The position numbers and the translations under genes are program-made. A DNA stretch of 64,000 bases, taken from the NCBI GenBank assembly GCA_029945375.1, contig CM057057.1:310001-374000 (forward strand). The letters run 5' to 3'. The notes under the pieces were generated by a model. That model saw only the letters and a list, made by a program, of their open reading frames with translations, was not told where the DNA came from and did no database searches. The DNA is from Agaricus subrufescens. Taxonomy: Eukaryota; Basidiomycota; Agaricomycetes; Agaricales; Agaricaceae. Positions 1-11,878 of this stretch are shown piece after piece (the stretch's first letter is position 1; each line of letters opens with the position of its first letter).

Positions 1-1
1 G

Positions 2-652
2 CTCTATATCAGAAGAATCCTAGCCGCGCCATGGCTAGCAGCCTTATTAGAGCATATAGACCCTAGTTCGCTTCGAAATCTTGTGTGGCATCAGCCATGG
101 AGTTCGACTTTGGTTGAATCACCCGAAGGACAACGATTTCGACTAGCCGTATACGAGTTCTTCGAACGGCTCTCTCCGACGTTGACTTCACTCGAGTTTG
201 TTGACAATAGTGAAGATGTATGGGGGAATCAAAGTTTGTTTGTCCAGCGATTGGATAAAGACCAGGGCATAGAGTCGCTCAAGTTTACGAATTGCAACGT
301 TCCCTTCATCATGGCCATCTTCGAAAGACTCACCTCGCCTGCTCGTTTTCCCAAATTACACACAATCACAATTGGTAAAATACTCTGGTCGGATCCGAGA
401 CAGCATCTGGTGGATGAGAGATTCGGAAAGATACTTTCAGAGAGGTTTTTGAAAATGGTAGAGGGCCGGTGGGGGGTGAATGAAGAATGGAGATTTGTGT
501 TGCACATGGAAGATGATTCGTTGTATAGGGAGAAAGATGGATCGAATTGTGGTTGGTTGGATCATATCAAGCGGGAGATGGTGGAGTTGAGGAGAGATCG
601 TGGATATAAGTTTGATATTCTTGTTGCTTCGAAACCGGTTGATTGGTTATGA
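2..652 (+). CDS. F-box/LRR-like protein, C-terminal part (5' end outside window)
   Basis: The reading frame is open from base 2 to a TGA at 650-652, so about 216 C-terminal residues are seen and the start lies outside the window. The visible part has irregular leucine-rich stretches (LTSLEFVDN, GIESLKFTNCN, LHTITIGKILW) like the C-terminal leucine-rich regions of the expanded basidiomycete F-box families. The same segment recurs in a broken copy on the minus strand near 29 kb (LTRLEFVDN, INSLKFSQCDN, LRTITMGKVVW), which confirms that it is coding. No F-box is visible because the N-terminus is missing. The family role, substrate choice for an SCF ubiquitin ligase, is inferred from family membership only. 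Confidence 0.7.
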   Translation, partial: LYIRRILAAPWLAALLEHIDPSSLRNLVWHQPWSSTLVESPEGQRFRLAVYEFFERLSPTLTSLEFVDNSEDVWGNQSLFVQRLDKDQGIESLKFTNCNVPFIMAIFERLTSPARFPKLHTITIGKILWSDPRQHLVDERFGKILSERFLKMVEGRWGVNEEWRFVLHMEDDSLYREKDGSNCGWLDHIKREMVELRRDRGYKFDILVASKPVDWL

Positions 653-1323
653 GTAGAGGGGCTAGGTAGTGGGTTATGGCAGAGTTGGGATAATATACCG
701 AGGAGTCCGTGGAACTCTTTGCTAGTATTTCCCGCCGTTATATATACTAGAACAATTTACAACTGCCAAGTTATTTCTGGGATTCTATAGCGAGAGATAC
801 AATGAATACACGGCAAGTCATTGTAAGGAAGCGTTTCCTCTCCTCAACAAAATGAATAAGGGCCGAAGGCATGATGAAGAAAGGGAAGAGTGATACGTGC
901 TAGAGGGAGTGATAGATTAAAAGATACTCGATATAGTTAAAGTAGAGGGCTATATAAGGGTAGTTTCTAGTCCCTTTTTCTTCAATGGTATGCCCGTACC
1001 TGTGTATTTGCGGTGCTCGCTCTTAAGTGCAGTCGCTCATGATACTAAGCGACTTCCCGACGTATCAAAATCGGGGGGGGCAACGATCACATGAGAGGGT
1101 TAATTAAATGCATCCCTGAACGTGATAACCCTGAGCCCCGAGATCAATCAGCAGCTAATTCATCAGGAGCAATTAACAGATGTATTTGGAAGATAATTCG
1201 GAAGAAAGGCAGCTCAAATTGGTATCTTATGAGTCACGCCAGCGCTGATAGAGCTGGGAAAAAAAGGAGGCAATGCTGTGGGCATCAAATCAAGATTTCC
1301 ACAGCCTCATGGAAAGCTGTTAA
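653..1323. other. Intergenic region
   Basis: No convincing gene. A TATA-like run (ctatataagg) near 950 is about 480 bases before the chosen start of the next F-box gene, so it would serve that gene only through a long leader. A G-run lies at about 1073-1080. Confidence 0.4.
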
Positions 1324-1428
1324 ATGATGAGTATAAGCGGAGTTGGGATAATTAGCTGCGGAGATTCTTACTTGCCCATTTCGATCGGGTATTTGATTTC
1401 ATCGATCCCACACATTGTCTCTCTCTTC

Positions 1429-2700
1429 ATGTCCTCATCAACAAAGAAACAAGAGGTCACCGAGCTGCTCGCCAAAATACGCGATGCACAAGACCCAAAG
1501 ACACGTTCAGAGCTCCAAGAAGAGCTCAATGGCTTACAACCGCCCATAGCCGCGCTCCCCCCTGAAATCTTATCCATCGTTTTCTTGTATGCCTTCCGGT
1601 CGTTTGGCAAAAAGTTTCACCGGAATATTAGCCTGGTTTCGAAACGGTGGAGGAGGGTGTTGAAGAGCACTCCTGACTTTTGGACCACTATCGATCTTGA
1701 CGTCAGCACGGCTCGTGGTAGACTGGGCCTTGTGGCGTTTATTGCCAATTCCAGTGATCGTGTGTTGTCTGTGACCTTGAGGTTTCGTGGATCGTCTGAT
1801 AGGGAGGGGGCGCTCGTCGGCCAAAATGTGGATTCAAAGATTGTGGAGAGTTTTGGGAGGATTCAGAGTTTGAATCTGACGAATCCACCGGTTGCTTGGT
1901 TCACGCAGCTTACACAACTCAAGCGGATGCAGAGTCTGACGCTCAAGGGTCATGAAGGACCTAGGGTACCGACTAATCTGCCTATTGATCAAATACCCTC
2001 CATCACTGAACTCACTCTAATCGAGCTGAAGAACGTGCACATGTACTCGACGTGCACGAATCTCACCAGTCTCACACTGATGCATATGCGCATCCCGACC
2101 AGCGTCCGTATCTTTACCAAATGCCCGAATCTCAAGAAGCTGCATTTGGAATATCTGGGACGGGTTCAAGAGGGGAATTTTATGACGATGGGTGTGGATT
2201 CGGATGACGGCAACTTTCCGAACCGGGCGTTTACGATGGAGCACTTGGAGGAGTTCAAGTGGTATCTGTGTAAGCCGGAGGATATCTTTGTGCTGTCGTG
2301 GCAATCGTCGATATGGGGACATCTGAATCTGCCGTCGCTTCGGTCGATGAGATGGGTCCACAGAGGGGAGCCGCCGAGAGCGCCGAGCATGAATGCGTTT
2401 TTCAGCCGGACGGCGCTGACGCTGAATGAGGTGACGTTTGAGCGGGTCTCGGGGAGTACGGGGACTGTGTTCGAGGACGGGTACGGGATCGAGAAGATTG
2501 TGTTCGAGGAGTGCCAGCCGCAGTTTGTGGATGTTGCGCTGGGGGAACTCCAGTCGCCGACGCGGCTGCCCAGGCTGAGGACGGTGGAGATGCGCGGCAG
2601 AGTCCTGGAGCCGGCCCGGCGCAAGTATTTTCTGCTCATGAAGGAGCGCGTCAAGGCGTCTGGGCGGCCAGTCTCGCTCAATGGTTTGTCGGTGTCGTAG
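1429..2700 (+). CDS. F-box protein with leucine-rich C-terminal region
   Basis: Single-exon gene. From the ATG at 1429 it encodes 423 residues. The frame is open further upstream to an ATG at 1324, but that extension (MMSISGVGII...) looks non-conserved, whereas MSSSTKKQ starts a typical short helix before the F-box. A helical K/E-rich stretch is followed by the F-box at about residues 35-85 (LPPEILSIVFLYAF, NISLVSKRWRRVL, TPDFWTTIDL). The rest consists of degenerate leucine-rich repeats (LTQLKRMQSLTLKG, LTSLTLMHMRI, LKKLHLEYLG). F-box proteins of this kind bind Skp1 and recruit targets to SCF ubiquitin ligases; the target here is unknown. It is a paralogue of the partial gene before it and of the pseudogene near 29 kb. 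Confidence 0.85.
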   Translation: MSSSTKKQEVTELLAKIRDAQDPKTRSELQEELNGLQPPIAALPPEILSIVFLYAFRSFGKKFHRNISLVSKRWRRVLKSTPDFWTTIDLDVSTARGRLGLVAFIANSSDRVLSVTLRFRGSSDREGALVGQNVDSKIVESFGRIQSLNLTNPPVAWFTQLTQLKRMQSLTLKGHEGPRVPTNLPIDQIPSITELTLIELKNVHMYSTCTNLTSLTLMHMRIPTSVRIFTKCPNLKKLHLEYLGRVQEGNFMTMGVDSDDGNFPNRAFTMEHLEEFKWYLCKPEDIFVLSWQSSIWGHLNLPSLRSMRWVHRGEPPRAPSMNAFFSRTALTLNEVTFERVSGSTGTVFEDGYGIEKIVFEECQPQFVDVALGELQSPTRLPRLRTVEMRGRVLEPARRKYFLLMKERVKASGRPVSLNGLSVS

Positions 2701-2772
2701 ATAGACGTGTTTGCAAAACAATGCCAAATAGACTGCTTTGGGCCGGGATCAGCGCTGGACGCGACCACCAGA

Positions 2773-3776
2773 ATGGCCGAACCGAGCCCCCCGCCGATCC
2801 AGCAACCGCAGCCGAGTCTCGCCCAGCCGGCGTTTGCACCGCCAGAGGCGACGGCGGCTCCAGTCGTAGAGGGGCAGACGCCGGTGGTCGAGGAGAATCC
2901 ATGCGAGACGCTGTACATCCAGAATCTGAACGAAAAAGTGAAGCCGCAGGGTGAGTGTCCATGTCTGCCAGCGGGGGTGACGAATGACCGGGTGTTTAGT
3001 GATGCAAGCGACGCTGAGGGGGCTGTTCAAGTCGTATGGGGAGGTGCTGGATGTGGTGGCGCATGGCAACATGCGGATGCGGGGACAGGCGTTTGTGTCG
3101 TTTGCGTCGGTGGACCATGCGAAAAAGGCGATGAAGGATGTGCAGCGCTTTCCGCTGTACACGAAGCCGATGGTGCGTGTGGGCTTGATCGCTGTGGATT
3201 GGGTGATTGATTCTTGTGTGCAGCAAATCTCGTTTGCCAAGTCGAGGTCGGACGCGGTGGTGAAGAAGCTGGACGCGGAGGGATACGACGAGCACAAAAA
3301 GAGGCGAGACGAGCACAAAAGTATGGATTGTCCTTTGCGTGTTGATGTCTACTGACTTGGACAGAAACGACGCGGTACACGAATCCGATCAAGTCCAAAT
3401 TCAGACTGAAGCGCATGGCTGCTGAAAGTATGTTGTCTGTCCTCCGGTCACAAACTGTTACTGACTGTCCGTAGTGGAAGGCGGCGCGGCGCAGCCACAG
3501 ACGAAGCGGCCGGCAGTGCAGATGCCCGACGAGTACCTGCCGCCAAACAAGATCCTGTTCCTGCAGAACCTGCCGGAGAGCGTGACAAAGGAGCAGCTGG
3601 TGTCGCTGTTCGCACAGTATCCCAATCTGCACGAGGTGCGGATGATACCGACAAAGCGGGACATCGGCTTCGTCGAGTACCTGGACGAGGGCAGCGCGAC
3701 GGTGGCCAAGGACGCGCTGCACAACTACAAGCTGGACGGGGAGAACAAGATAAAGATTACGTTTGCGCGCAAGTAG
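2773..3776 (+). CDS. U1A/U2B''-type small nuclear ribonucleoprotein (two RRMs)
   Basis: Five exons: 2773-2950, 3000-3172, 3224-3320, 3365-3427, 3475-3776, giving 270 residues. After a Pro/Ala-rich leader comes a first RRM with RNP2 LYIQNL and RNP1 MRGQAFVSF, the latter diagnostic of U1A/U2B''/SNF proteins. It is followed by QISFAKSRSDAV. A basic linker leads to a second RRM with ILFLQNLP and RDIGFVEYLDE, ending IKITFARK. Two RRMs in this order and this length fit the family that binds stem-loops of U1 or U2 snRNA in the spliceosome. The sequence alone does not decide between U1A and U2B''; many fungi have only one such gene. All four introns are GT-AG and about 45-52 nt. The ATG at 2773 follows the F-box gene by only 72 bases. 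Confidence 0.92.
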
Positions 3777-3832
3777 ACTACAGAAAATACATTGTGAGAG
3801 TGCCAAGCTGATGCAGAAGACGACCGTCTGCG

Positions 3833-5167
3833 ATGCCAAGAGCACGGACCAGCCTCCTCCCCCCATCTCCCGCGACGGCCACCGCGCCATGCCGCCCCCC
3901 GCCGTCGCCGCGGGCAGCGCAGGGGACCAGTGTGAGAGCTCTGATGGGGAGCCTGAGAGCCGTCCTAATTCTGGCCTTGCCAGCTGACCTGATGTCCTCC
4001 CCCAGCCCGGCCCCGTCCTCGCTGGCCCGCCCGACGAATGCGACCCCCGTCATCGCCGGCACCCTCTCGGGCTGCATCCTCCTCGCCGTCTGCATCGTCA
4101 CCGCCCTCCTCCTCCGCAAGCGGCGGGACAGGCTACGCTCGGAACGTGCGTTTCGCATGGCGGGCTTTCTCCGCTCAGGTGCGTCCGTCTCTCCCGCCCT
4201 CGCCCCGCAACCCTCGTCCTCATCGCTCTCGCACAGATGTGCGGGCCCAGGCGACGCCGACCGCGCTGTCCCCGGACCCAGCAAAGCCCGCTGCCTCTCG
4301 CCACCATCACCCACAGCCTCTCGACCGATCATCTCCTCCCCTCTCGCCCCCCTCGCCCTCCCATCCCCGTCCTGCATCCTCCCCACGCACACGAGTCTAC
4401 ATCCCATTAACTAATCGTGCTGACTCTCGCATCAACGGCGGGGAAATCCATAATAATAGTATTCGGGAGGGAAGGACTTCTAATTCTGATGTTATTTTGG
4501 CACTCGCAGATGCGGATGCACGTCGATCGGATGGAGATAGAGCGGGAGCGTTGATACCCTCCATTGTCGTGTCGGAAGGAGGTGCGTTACCTCTCTCCAG
4601 TCGAGGTGGGTATCGCTAACCGCTGTGGACATGTAGCCCCAAATTATACTCTCGATCAGCCGAGTGCAAGGTGCGTATCAAAGTTTAGCCTCTCGGCTGT
4701 CCTCGGTCTTATAACGCAACACTAGAACTTTACCACCACATTCAAACGATGCCAGGCTGTCGTCGAGGCGACCAAACGCACTAACGATACCCCCACCTGC
4801 GACACAATCACCGACACGACCGTCTCCTACCCTTCTCCACCCGACTTCTGACTCTTCTTCCGCCGTATCATTATCATCAACATCGTTCCCTTGCCCATCC
4901 CTATCTTCACCGTCTTCTTCTCCAACATTACCCTCTTCTGCCTCTTTCACGACGTCTTCAAGACATTTCTCATCGAATAACGAACGGAATTTTTGGGCCA
5001 TGCATGATGATAGTAACGCTAATACTGCTTTAACAACGCCGCTATTACGGGAACCAGTGGCGGAGGGAGTTCTCAATGGACCGAGTTTGAGAAGACATGA
5101 TCCTGAAGCGCCTCCTCCGGCCTATGAGAAATGTGTGACGGGCGCAAGGCGTTTAGAAAACGTGTGA
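3833..5167 (+). CDS. Single-pass membrane protein with C-terminal PPxY motif
   Basis: Four-exon model: 3833-4178, 4237-4581, 4637-4670, 4726-5167, in frame throughout, 388 residues. A Ser/Pro/Ala-rich N-terminal part is followed by one strong transmembrane helix (VIAGTLSGCILLAVCIV) and a basic stop-transfer stretch (LLLRKRRDRLRSERAFR). The long cytosolic tail is rich in Ser, Pro, Thr and His and carries PPPAYEK about 15 residues from the C-terminus. PPxY sequences bind WW domains, in fungi typically Rsp5/Nedd4 ubiquitin ligases, so an adaptor or sorting cargo role is possible (inference). An alternative start at 3944 (MGSLRAVLILALPA) would give a signal-peptide-like N-terminus. No known family was recognised beyond this architecture. 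It runs in the same direction as the spliceosomal gene, 56 bases downstream. Confidence 0.7.
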
Positions 5168-6569
5168 ACGGGGTTTTGTGTGTTCCTGGATTTTGTTTCT
5201 CTTGCTTTTTTTTTTTCTTCCAAAAGGAAAGAAACGTTATACCATGCTTTCGATGGATTGGATTTAATTTTGACGAGAAAAGAAAACCCCCAGTTTCGAA
5301 TATTTTACTTGTGATAAAAAATGCTTTTGATTGTTGTGTTTGTATAGATTAGCTTTCTGTGGAATATGGTTGGATAGATGGTTCTTACTTCTCGGTTCCG
5401 TGATGTTGGGTGAACCGACGGAGAGGATAGGGTGTATAGCATTGATTCGGTGGGAGATGGAAGGGAAATTTACTCGGGCCCCCTCTGTTTCTCTCTCTTT
5501 AGATCTTATCTGCTTTGCGTTTTCTGTCGAATGCTTCCTGTAGACCGTTTTCTGATTATTTAACCACAATAATTCGTAGAGTGGACGAGTTGCGATAAAT
5601 TTATTTCGAACCCTACATGACCATGAGGCAAAGCGGACCTGGTTTAAAAATAGAAACGACACTCTATTTTTGTGCATGATGACAGGTAACCCACATTATA
5701 ACTTAGTATGGAAGAACCCGAGAAGCCTTCAGAAGCTCATCATGGAGAGTCGCACACTGATTGATTAGGCGTAGTGGCAGATAAGGGCTGTGCTTTTAAG
5801 GTTCGCCCACTATGGTATTGTTTTTGATTATGATAGATGGGATGGATACGTATCTTTTTCCGGCACATATACACACACTTCGCTTTAAATTTGTTCCCCC
5901 CCCCTTCCGATCAATGCTTTATTCTTGGTGCTTTTTACTGCGAGTAACGGTGAGAATGGGGCTGACATCATGTGTGGGTCATCAAATGTGGATTAGGTGG
6001 TTGCCTTGCCGGAAAACGAATAAAATTCTCCACAGCACCCCTTGTATTTGCACAAGCGGGGTTTTCTTTGGAAATGGTGTTTTCGGGTTGTTAGCGAGCT
6101 GTGCGCGGTGCTGTGTTTGATGAGTTTCATAAAACGGGTGTTATTTGTTGTGGCTCCGGCAAGTGCCGGCCTAGCCCCAGATGCGTCGCGCGACTTCTAC
6201 AAACATCCCTCCTTCAAACGCACTCTTTCATTTGAGACGCATTCCACCCCTCGAACCTCCTCCTAAAAATTACTCAGAGGTAGAATAGAATGTAAAATCG
6301 AAGATCACCAAATTTCAGCCTAGCTCATCCGAGGGAAAGATGTACGAAAAAATCGAAAAAGATATTCGAGCAATCTTCCGAGTCCGAAATGGCTCAGATT
6401 ACGATGGCTCGTGCGCTTTCCTCGAGCGTGAGAATATCCCTGGTTGTTTTTGGGGGTTTCAACTGGGTCTCGTTTCTTGAAGCCCCGTTCCAATCTCGCC
6501 CCCCTTCTCTCTTCCCGCCCACCACCTTCTACAACAAAACAACTCGTATTTCGTCCTCTTTCGCATCAA
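5168..6569. other. Intergenic region upstream of histone H3
   Basis: About 1.4 kb without a supported gene. It contains T-rich and C-rich tracts, consistent with a 3' UTR of the preceding gene and the promoter of the histone gene. The short open frames here have no recognisable domains. Confidence 0.4.
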
Positions 6570-7809
<1,240 letters not shown>

Positions 7810-9054
7810 TTACACGTCCACGTCCACGACTGAACTAATTTGCCCGTTGAGGCTTGTCTCCGCCTCGTTTATCCTCTGCCTACTCCATGCCTGTCCAGCA
7901 GCCATTCTGAGAATAATCATTTGAGGGCAGATGAACTGTTAACACAAAAGAAAGTTTGTAAGCAGCAATTGGGGAGGGTAAGTTAGATCGAAACAAAAAC
8001 ATGGCTCATGTACTTACAGTCAATTTGGCCCATACTTGACCAAACGCGATAGCAGTTTGACTTTCCAAAGCGTACGGGACGAGATACAATGTCCCGCTGA
8101 TAGTATACAACGCCGCCGATTCGATAAAAGCTCCCGCGGGGCTGATGTATATCCCACATGAATGCATTCTCGAGTGTTTGACTCGTATGCGGATGCCGGT
8201 GGTGGTGTTGAGAGAGGTGATGAGCCAGTGGAGACGTCCGTAGATCATGACGGTGACGAAGATGTTGAGACCGATGGTGAGGACGTAGTAGGGTGTTCCG
8301 TAGACTGTGCTTTCCTTGTTGAAAAAGTTGCCGCCGGGTTTGCCGGAGGAGACGAGTTGGGCGATGGCTAGTGCTATATGTGGTAATGAAAACGTTTGAA
8401 CTATGAGGGTATCGTTGAGTTGGGTGAGTACTTACCGAATGCGGTGAGGTAGGCGAGGATTGGTAGGACCATCACTTTCCAATTAGAACCCCAGATAATG
8501 TAAAGACGATGAAGCTGTATGAAACCAAACGAATATTTTCTTTTTTAGTTCTCAATTCATAGAATTGTTGTCATTTTCCGGAAAGGGGACGGACATACTA
8601 ATAACGCATTGCCCATAAATATCATTGTCACGACAGTCGTCGAACCAAGGGTCTGGTACCAAACATAGACTTGACGATCGAAGAATTCAGGAACGCCCCG
8701 AGGTAATTCCCTTCCATTAATCCACATAAGCTCACCCCAGACAGCATTACAGGTTATGTCAATCGTAAACAGAATCACGCTGATTGTACTGAATGTGACT
8801 AGAAACCGGCGTTTACGTGTGTTGCTGATTTCATTGTTGCGTCGGAGCTTTTTGAGGATTTTGAAATAGAGACCCAGTTCGATACCTGGGAAGTAGTGGT
8901 CGTTATTTGACTGAGTGAAGATTGGCGAAGACGAGTGGAAGAAGCTGATACCGTAGAGAATGCCGCTTAGATAGTTGCCTATATAATAAGCGTGCTCGAA
9001 AACCTTGATGGAATTGGCCTCCCATTTGGCGGGAAGGTAATGGGGTGGTCCCAT
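7810..9054 (-). CDS. Multi-pass (about seven-TM) membrane protein, basidiomycete family
   Basis: Five exons on the minus strand: 8952-9054, 8599-8885, 8436-8514, 8018-8373, 7810-7935, giving 316 residues. It has repeated hydrophobic segments: HAYYIGNYLSGILYGIEL, VTFSTISVILFTIDITC, WYQTLGSTTVVTMIFMGNAL, YIIWGSNWKVMVLPILAYLT, YYVLTIGLNIFVTVMIYGRL and SAALYTISGTLYLVPYAL. The order (helix pairs, WYQTLGS, then RLYIIWGSNWKV) matches a large uncharacterised Agaricomycete family of seven-TM proteins. No enzymatic motif is seen. Intron 1 (8886-8951, 66 nt) contains no in-frame stop; it was removed because splicing restores LYGIELGLYF. The start is the only ATG before the first helix. Function unknown. 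Confidence 0.8.
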
Positions 9055-9560
9055 CAACAAGCAAAAAAAAAAAGGACGAAAAAAAAAGAGATCTGCAATT
9101 CAGTTTTCCTTCTCTCTTTATAATAAAGTAGAGACACCGGCGACCTCGTCGCCCACGTGTTTGGTTTTAACCATGGGCCTAGATGTCGTATCACCAATTG
9201 AAAAGAATTGTCGCCGACCTCGACCCTGCTACAGGGTTTTCGCCGTATGTGTATGGGGCATTGATTGAGTATGTCTCCAGCGGATATACTGTAGCCCATG
9301 TCGGTATTTGCGATGGATTTGAGTTATGAAACTTGTCGCTAGGTGGTTTAGTGCCTGGATATAACATGACAGAGTGACAGAAGAGACTGAGTGAGTTACG
9401 ATAACAAATGAAAGAGTTCATAACATGATGTGTCCATTTCCCCAATCTCGCAATAAGAGATGAATTCCTTGAGTTCCGATCAGTAATTTATTTGATTCCT
9501 ACTGAGAACTTCTTGATACATGGGTAGTATATTGCACAGTTTTCTGATCCTCCGCTTGAA
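9055..9560. other. Intergenic region
   Basis: Region between the membrane protein and the exo-polygalacturonase, both on the minus strand. It has A-rich runs near 9061-9087; no gene is seen. Confidence 0.4.
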
Positions 9561-11878
9561 TCATAACCCTGCTGCAGTACGAACGAAGTGTCCATCTACG
9601 CACTTGAATCCGACGTCGTTATCGATCTAGAGTAGCACCACAAACATTCAGCCCGGGGTCGCTGATGTATTGAGTTCTAGAGCTATTTCAATAGTGGACT
9701 CACAGTAGCAGGGTCGCACAGAACATCGACGGGTGCTCCCGAGTCGGTCTTGGCCGAAATGGCCTTTGTGCGGATATTTGTTGCTAGATAGAGGATAAAT
9801 GAAGAGGGTCGAAGGAGTGATCAGGTGCTTGCCTGTATTCGGATAGAGGTCAAGTATAACAACTTCTTTCCCTGTGGCATTCGGAACGAAGTACCTGATC
9901 TGCATAAGTAAGGCGACACGGTGGTGGATTCCTAAAGTATCTTACCAGCATGGATCAGTTACACAAGAGCCTTCCACAAATCCGGTGCTAAGTTACTGCA
10001 AGTTAACAGCAAGTAATGAGATAGCGGCCGAAAAGAAATCCGTACTCTCTAATGTCGCCAGTAAAGTTTTCAAATATGAAATCTGCGATATGTGTATTGT
10101 TTGGAGTGGTCGAATTCGGCCTTGGCCCTGTCTAGAAACGACAATTGAATGTTTGAATCCAAAAAAGAGATCGCTTACCTCCTGGTCCCAGTAACTGTAG
10201 CCAATCAGTGGACAGCTAAACAAGAAATATAACAAACGTACTTCTGAGTCACATATATCTACATGAAGAGTAATAAATGTGAGCATCCGGGATCATCTAA
10301 GGCATACACTCACCGGGAACATCACTTTATGGAATTCTATGTTCCGCCAAGTGATACTGTCAAAGTGATTAAAATCAACTTCACTTGCGTAAAGAACATT
10401 CCACTGACTTCCGCGCTAATCCATTTCCGCCAGTCCAGCTCTTGAAACGTGCAGCATACAGGGAGTTGTTCTATTGAACAAATTTGAATATGTTTTCGCC
10501 ACAAGTGGACATCAAGATGTCATACCACTACATTATTTTCAATCCTGATATTCCAAATCAGATTCCATATTCAAACACTAGCTCCACAGATTACTTACAG
10601 AACATTTTGAACGTCAGCCACTTGGCCACCTGATCCCAGTGACCCGATAGATAGGCCATGACCACCCTCGCAGTAAGAGTCCCTGCAGGTAACGTAAGTT
10701 TTTACTAGGTTAGTCTTCTTTTTCTACTCAATCACCGGAAAATAATATCTTTAGCACCATTACCGACAGTGAGGCAATCGTCTCCGTTTTGAACGAAATT
10801 TCTCTCAAAAAGAAGATTGGTTCCTCCAGCAGAGAATCCTGTGAGATTTGAGGTGTGATTACGAGTGCTGTAGATCCGTATAAATCAGGCTACGAACCAT
10901 CTCTGTACAAAATTGTACATTAAACCCGAGATCACTATCCAAGTAATATGAGCAAATGACAAGCTTACGTGTTGAAGGGGAAAGACTGTACGTCATGTCG
11001 TCAGTCAAGGGCGTTGAATAGTGCATATTCAATAACCTACATCGCTGTTCGAAATCGCGTGAATACGATTATCAAAGACATGCACATTCACAGCGCCACT
11101 CGTAGCAAAGTTGTGCGCAATAGGCTGTAAAAAAAAAGATATTGTACGTCAGCTACTCGCGATATTGATCTTCACTAAACCAATTTACCTGCCAAACTTT
11201 AAGATCACGCATAATGCCGTTCGTGATTTTGCTGAAAGCGAGCCCGTGAGGGCGATTGTCTTGTTCTCCCGCATCCCACCACTATAAATCATCAGCAATA
11301 CTTGAAAAGAAGACGAAAACAACACTCACAGCTTGCCCGTGCCCATCAATCCAACCCCAATCAGGGTCAGTGGTACCTCGTAGGGTAACATTGTTCCCTC
11401 CCTTGAAGGAGATCCTGAAAAGTTACGTAAACGGACGAATGAAAGCGCTGGAGACGTAACAAACCAGTAACCTGATCCAGCCTAGTAACCGCGCTGAGAA
11501 AAAGATTGAAGGGAATTCAGTCAATTGGCTTACCCCGGAGGCTATAATGTCTGAACCAAGATGTCAGTCATTGCTGGACGTAGGAAATGAAGTTCGGCAC
11601 ATACTTTGTATGGTCGGAATGTCCGTAGGATAAGTCAAGTTACCCTCAATTGCAATTTCTACATTGTTCAGCACAGGGAATACAATGGGAGTGAAGATGT
11701 TATAAGTTATCCCCTTTTTGAAAAGGATGCTCGCATTGCTTGCTATTTCGGGTAACGCTGCCATAAGCGCGGGAGTGTCATCCTGACCGGGTGAGTGAGG
11801 AACGACAAACTGTTTCCAGGCTAAGGCACTGGAGGCCAAAATAGCAGATACAAAAACGCTGAGGTTGGTGATGCGCAT
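9561..11878 (-). CDS. Exo-polygalacturonase, glycoside hydrolase family 28
   Basis: Twenty exons on the minus strand: 11605-11878, 11534-11550, 11465-11481, 11330-11414, 11189-11281, 11041-11124, 10969-10985, 10898-10902, 10736-10838, 10599-10682, 10526-10544, 10409-10470, 10314-10356, 10242-10258, 10179-10194, 10046-10131, 9946-9987, 9833-9894, 9704-9783, 9561-9626. They join in frame to 423 residues. Signal peptide: MRITNLSVFVSAILASSALA. GH28 catalytic motifs appear in order: FNTDGF, NGDDCLTVG (general acid and base Asp), EGGHGLSIGS, and ARFKSWTGGNG (the RIK position is RFK, as in exo-acting members). Tail motifs are also conserved: VTQNYWDQE, GSCVTDPCW, GAPVDVLCDPAT and GFKCVDGHFV. The secreted enzyme releases galacturonic acid from pectin chain ends. 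Exon 8 is 5 nt and five others are 16-19 nt. The intron at 9832 has a GC donor. Confidence 0.93.

Noticed and set aside
229..507. 92-codon frame on the minus strand
   Set aside because: It lies opposite the F-box-family gene whose frame is supported by a paralogue at 29 kb.
2017..2727. 236- and 250-codon minus-strand frames over the F-box gene
   Set aside because: Arg/His- or Ser-rich antisense shadows of a well-supported F-box protein; no domain.
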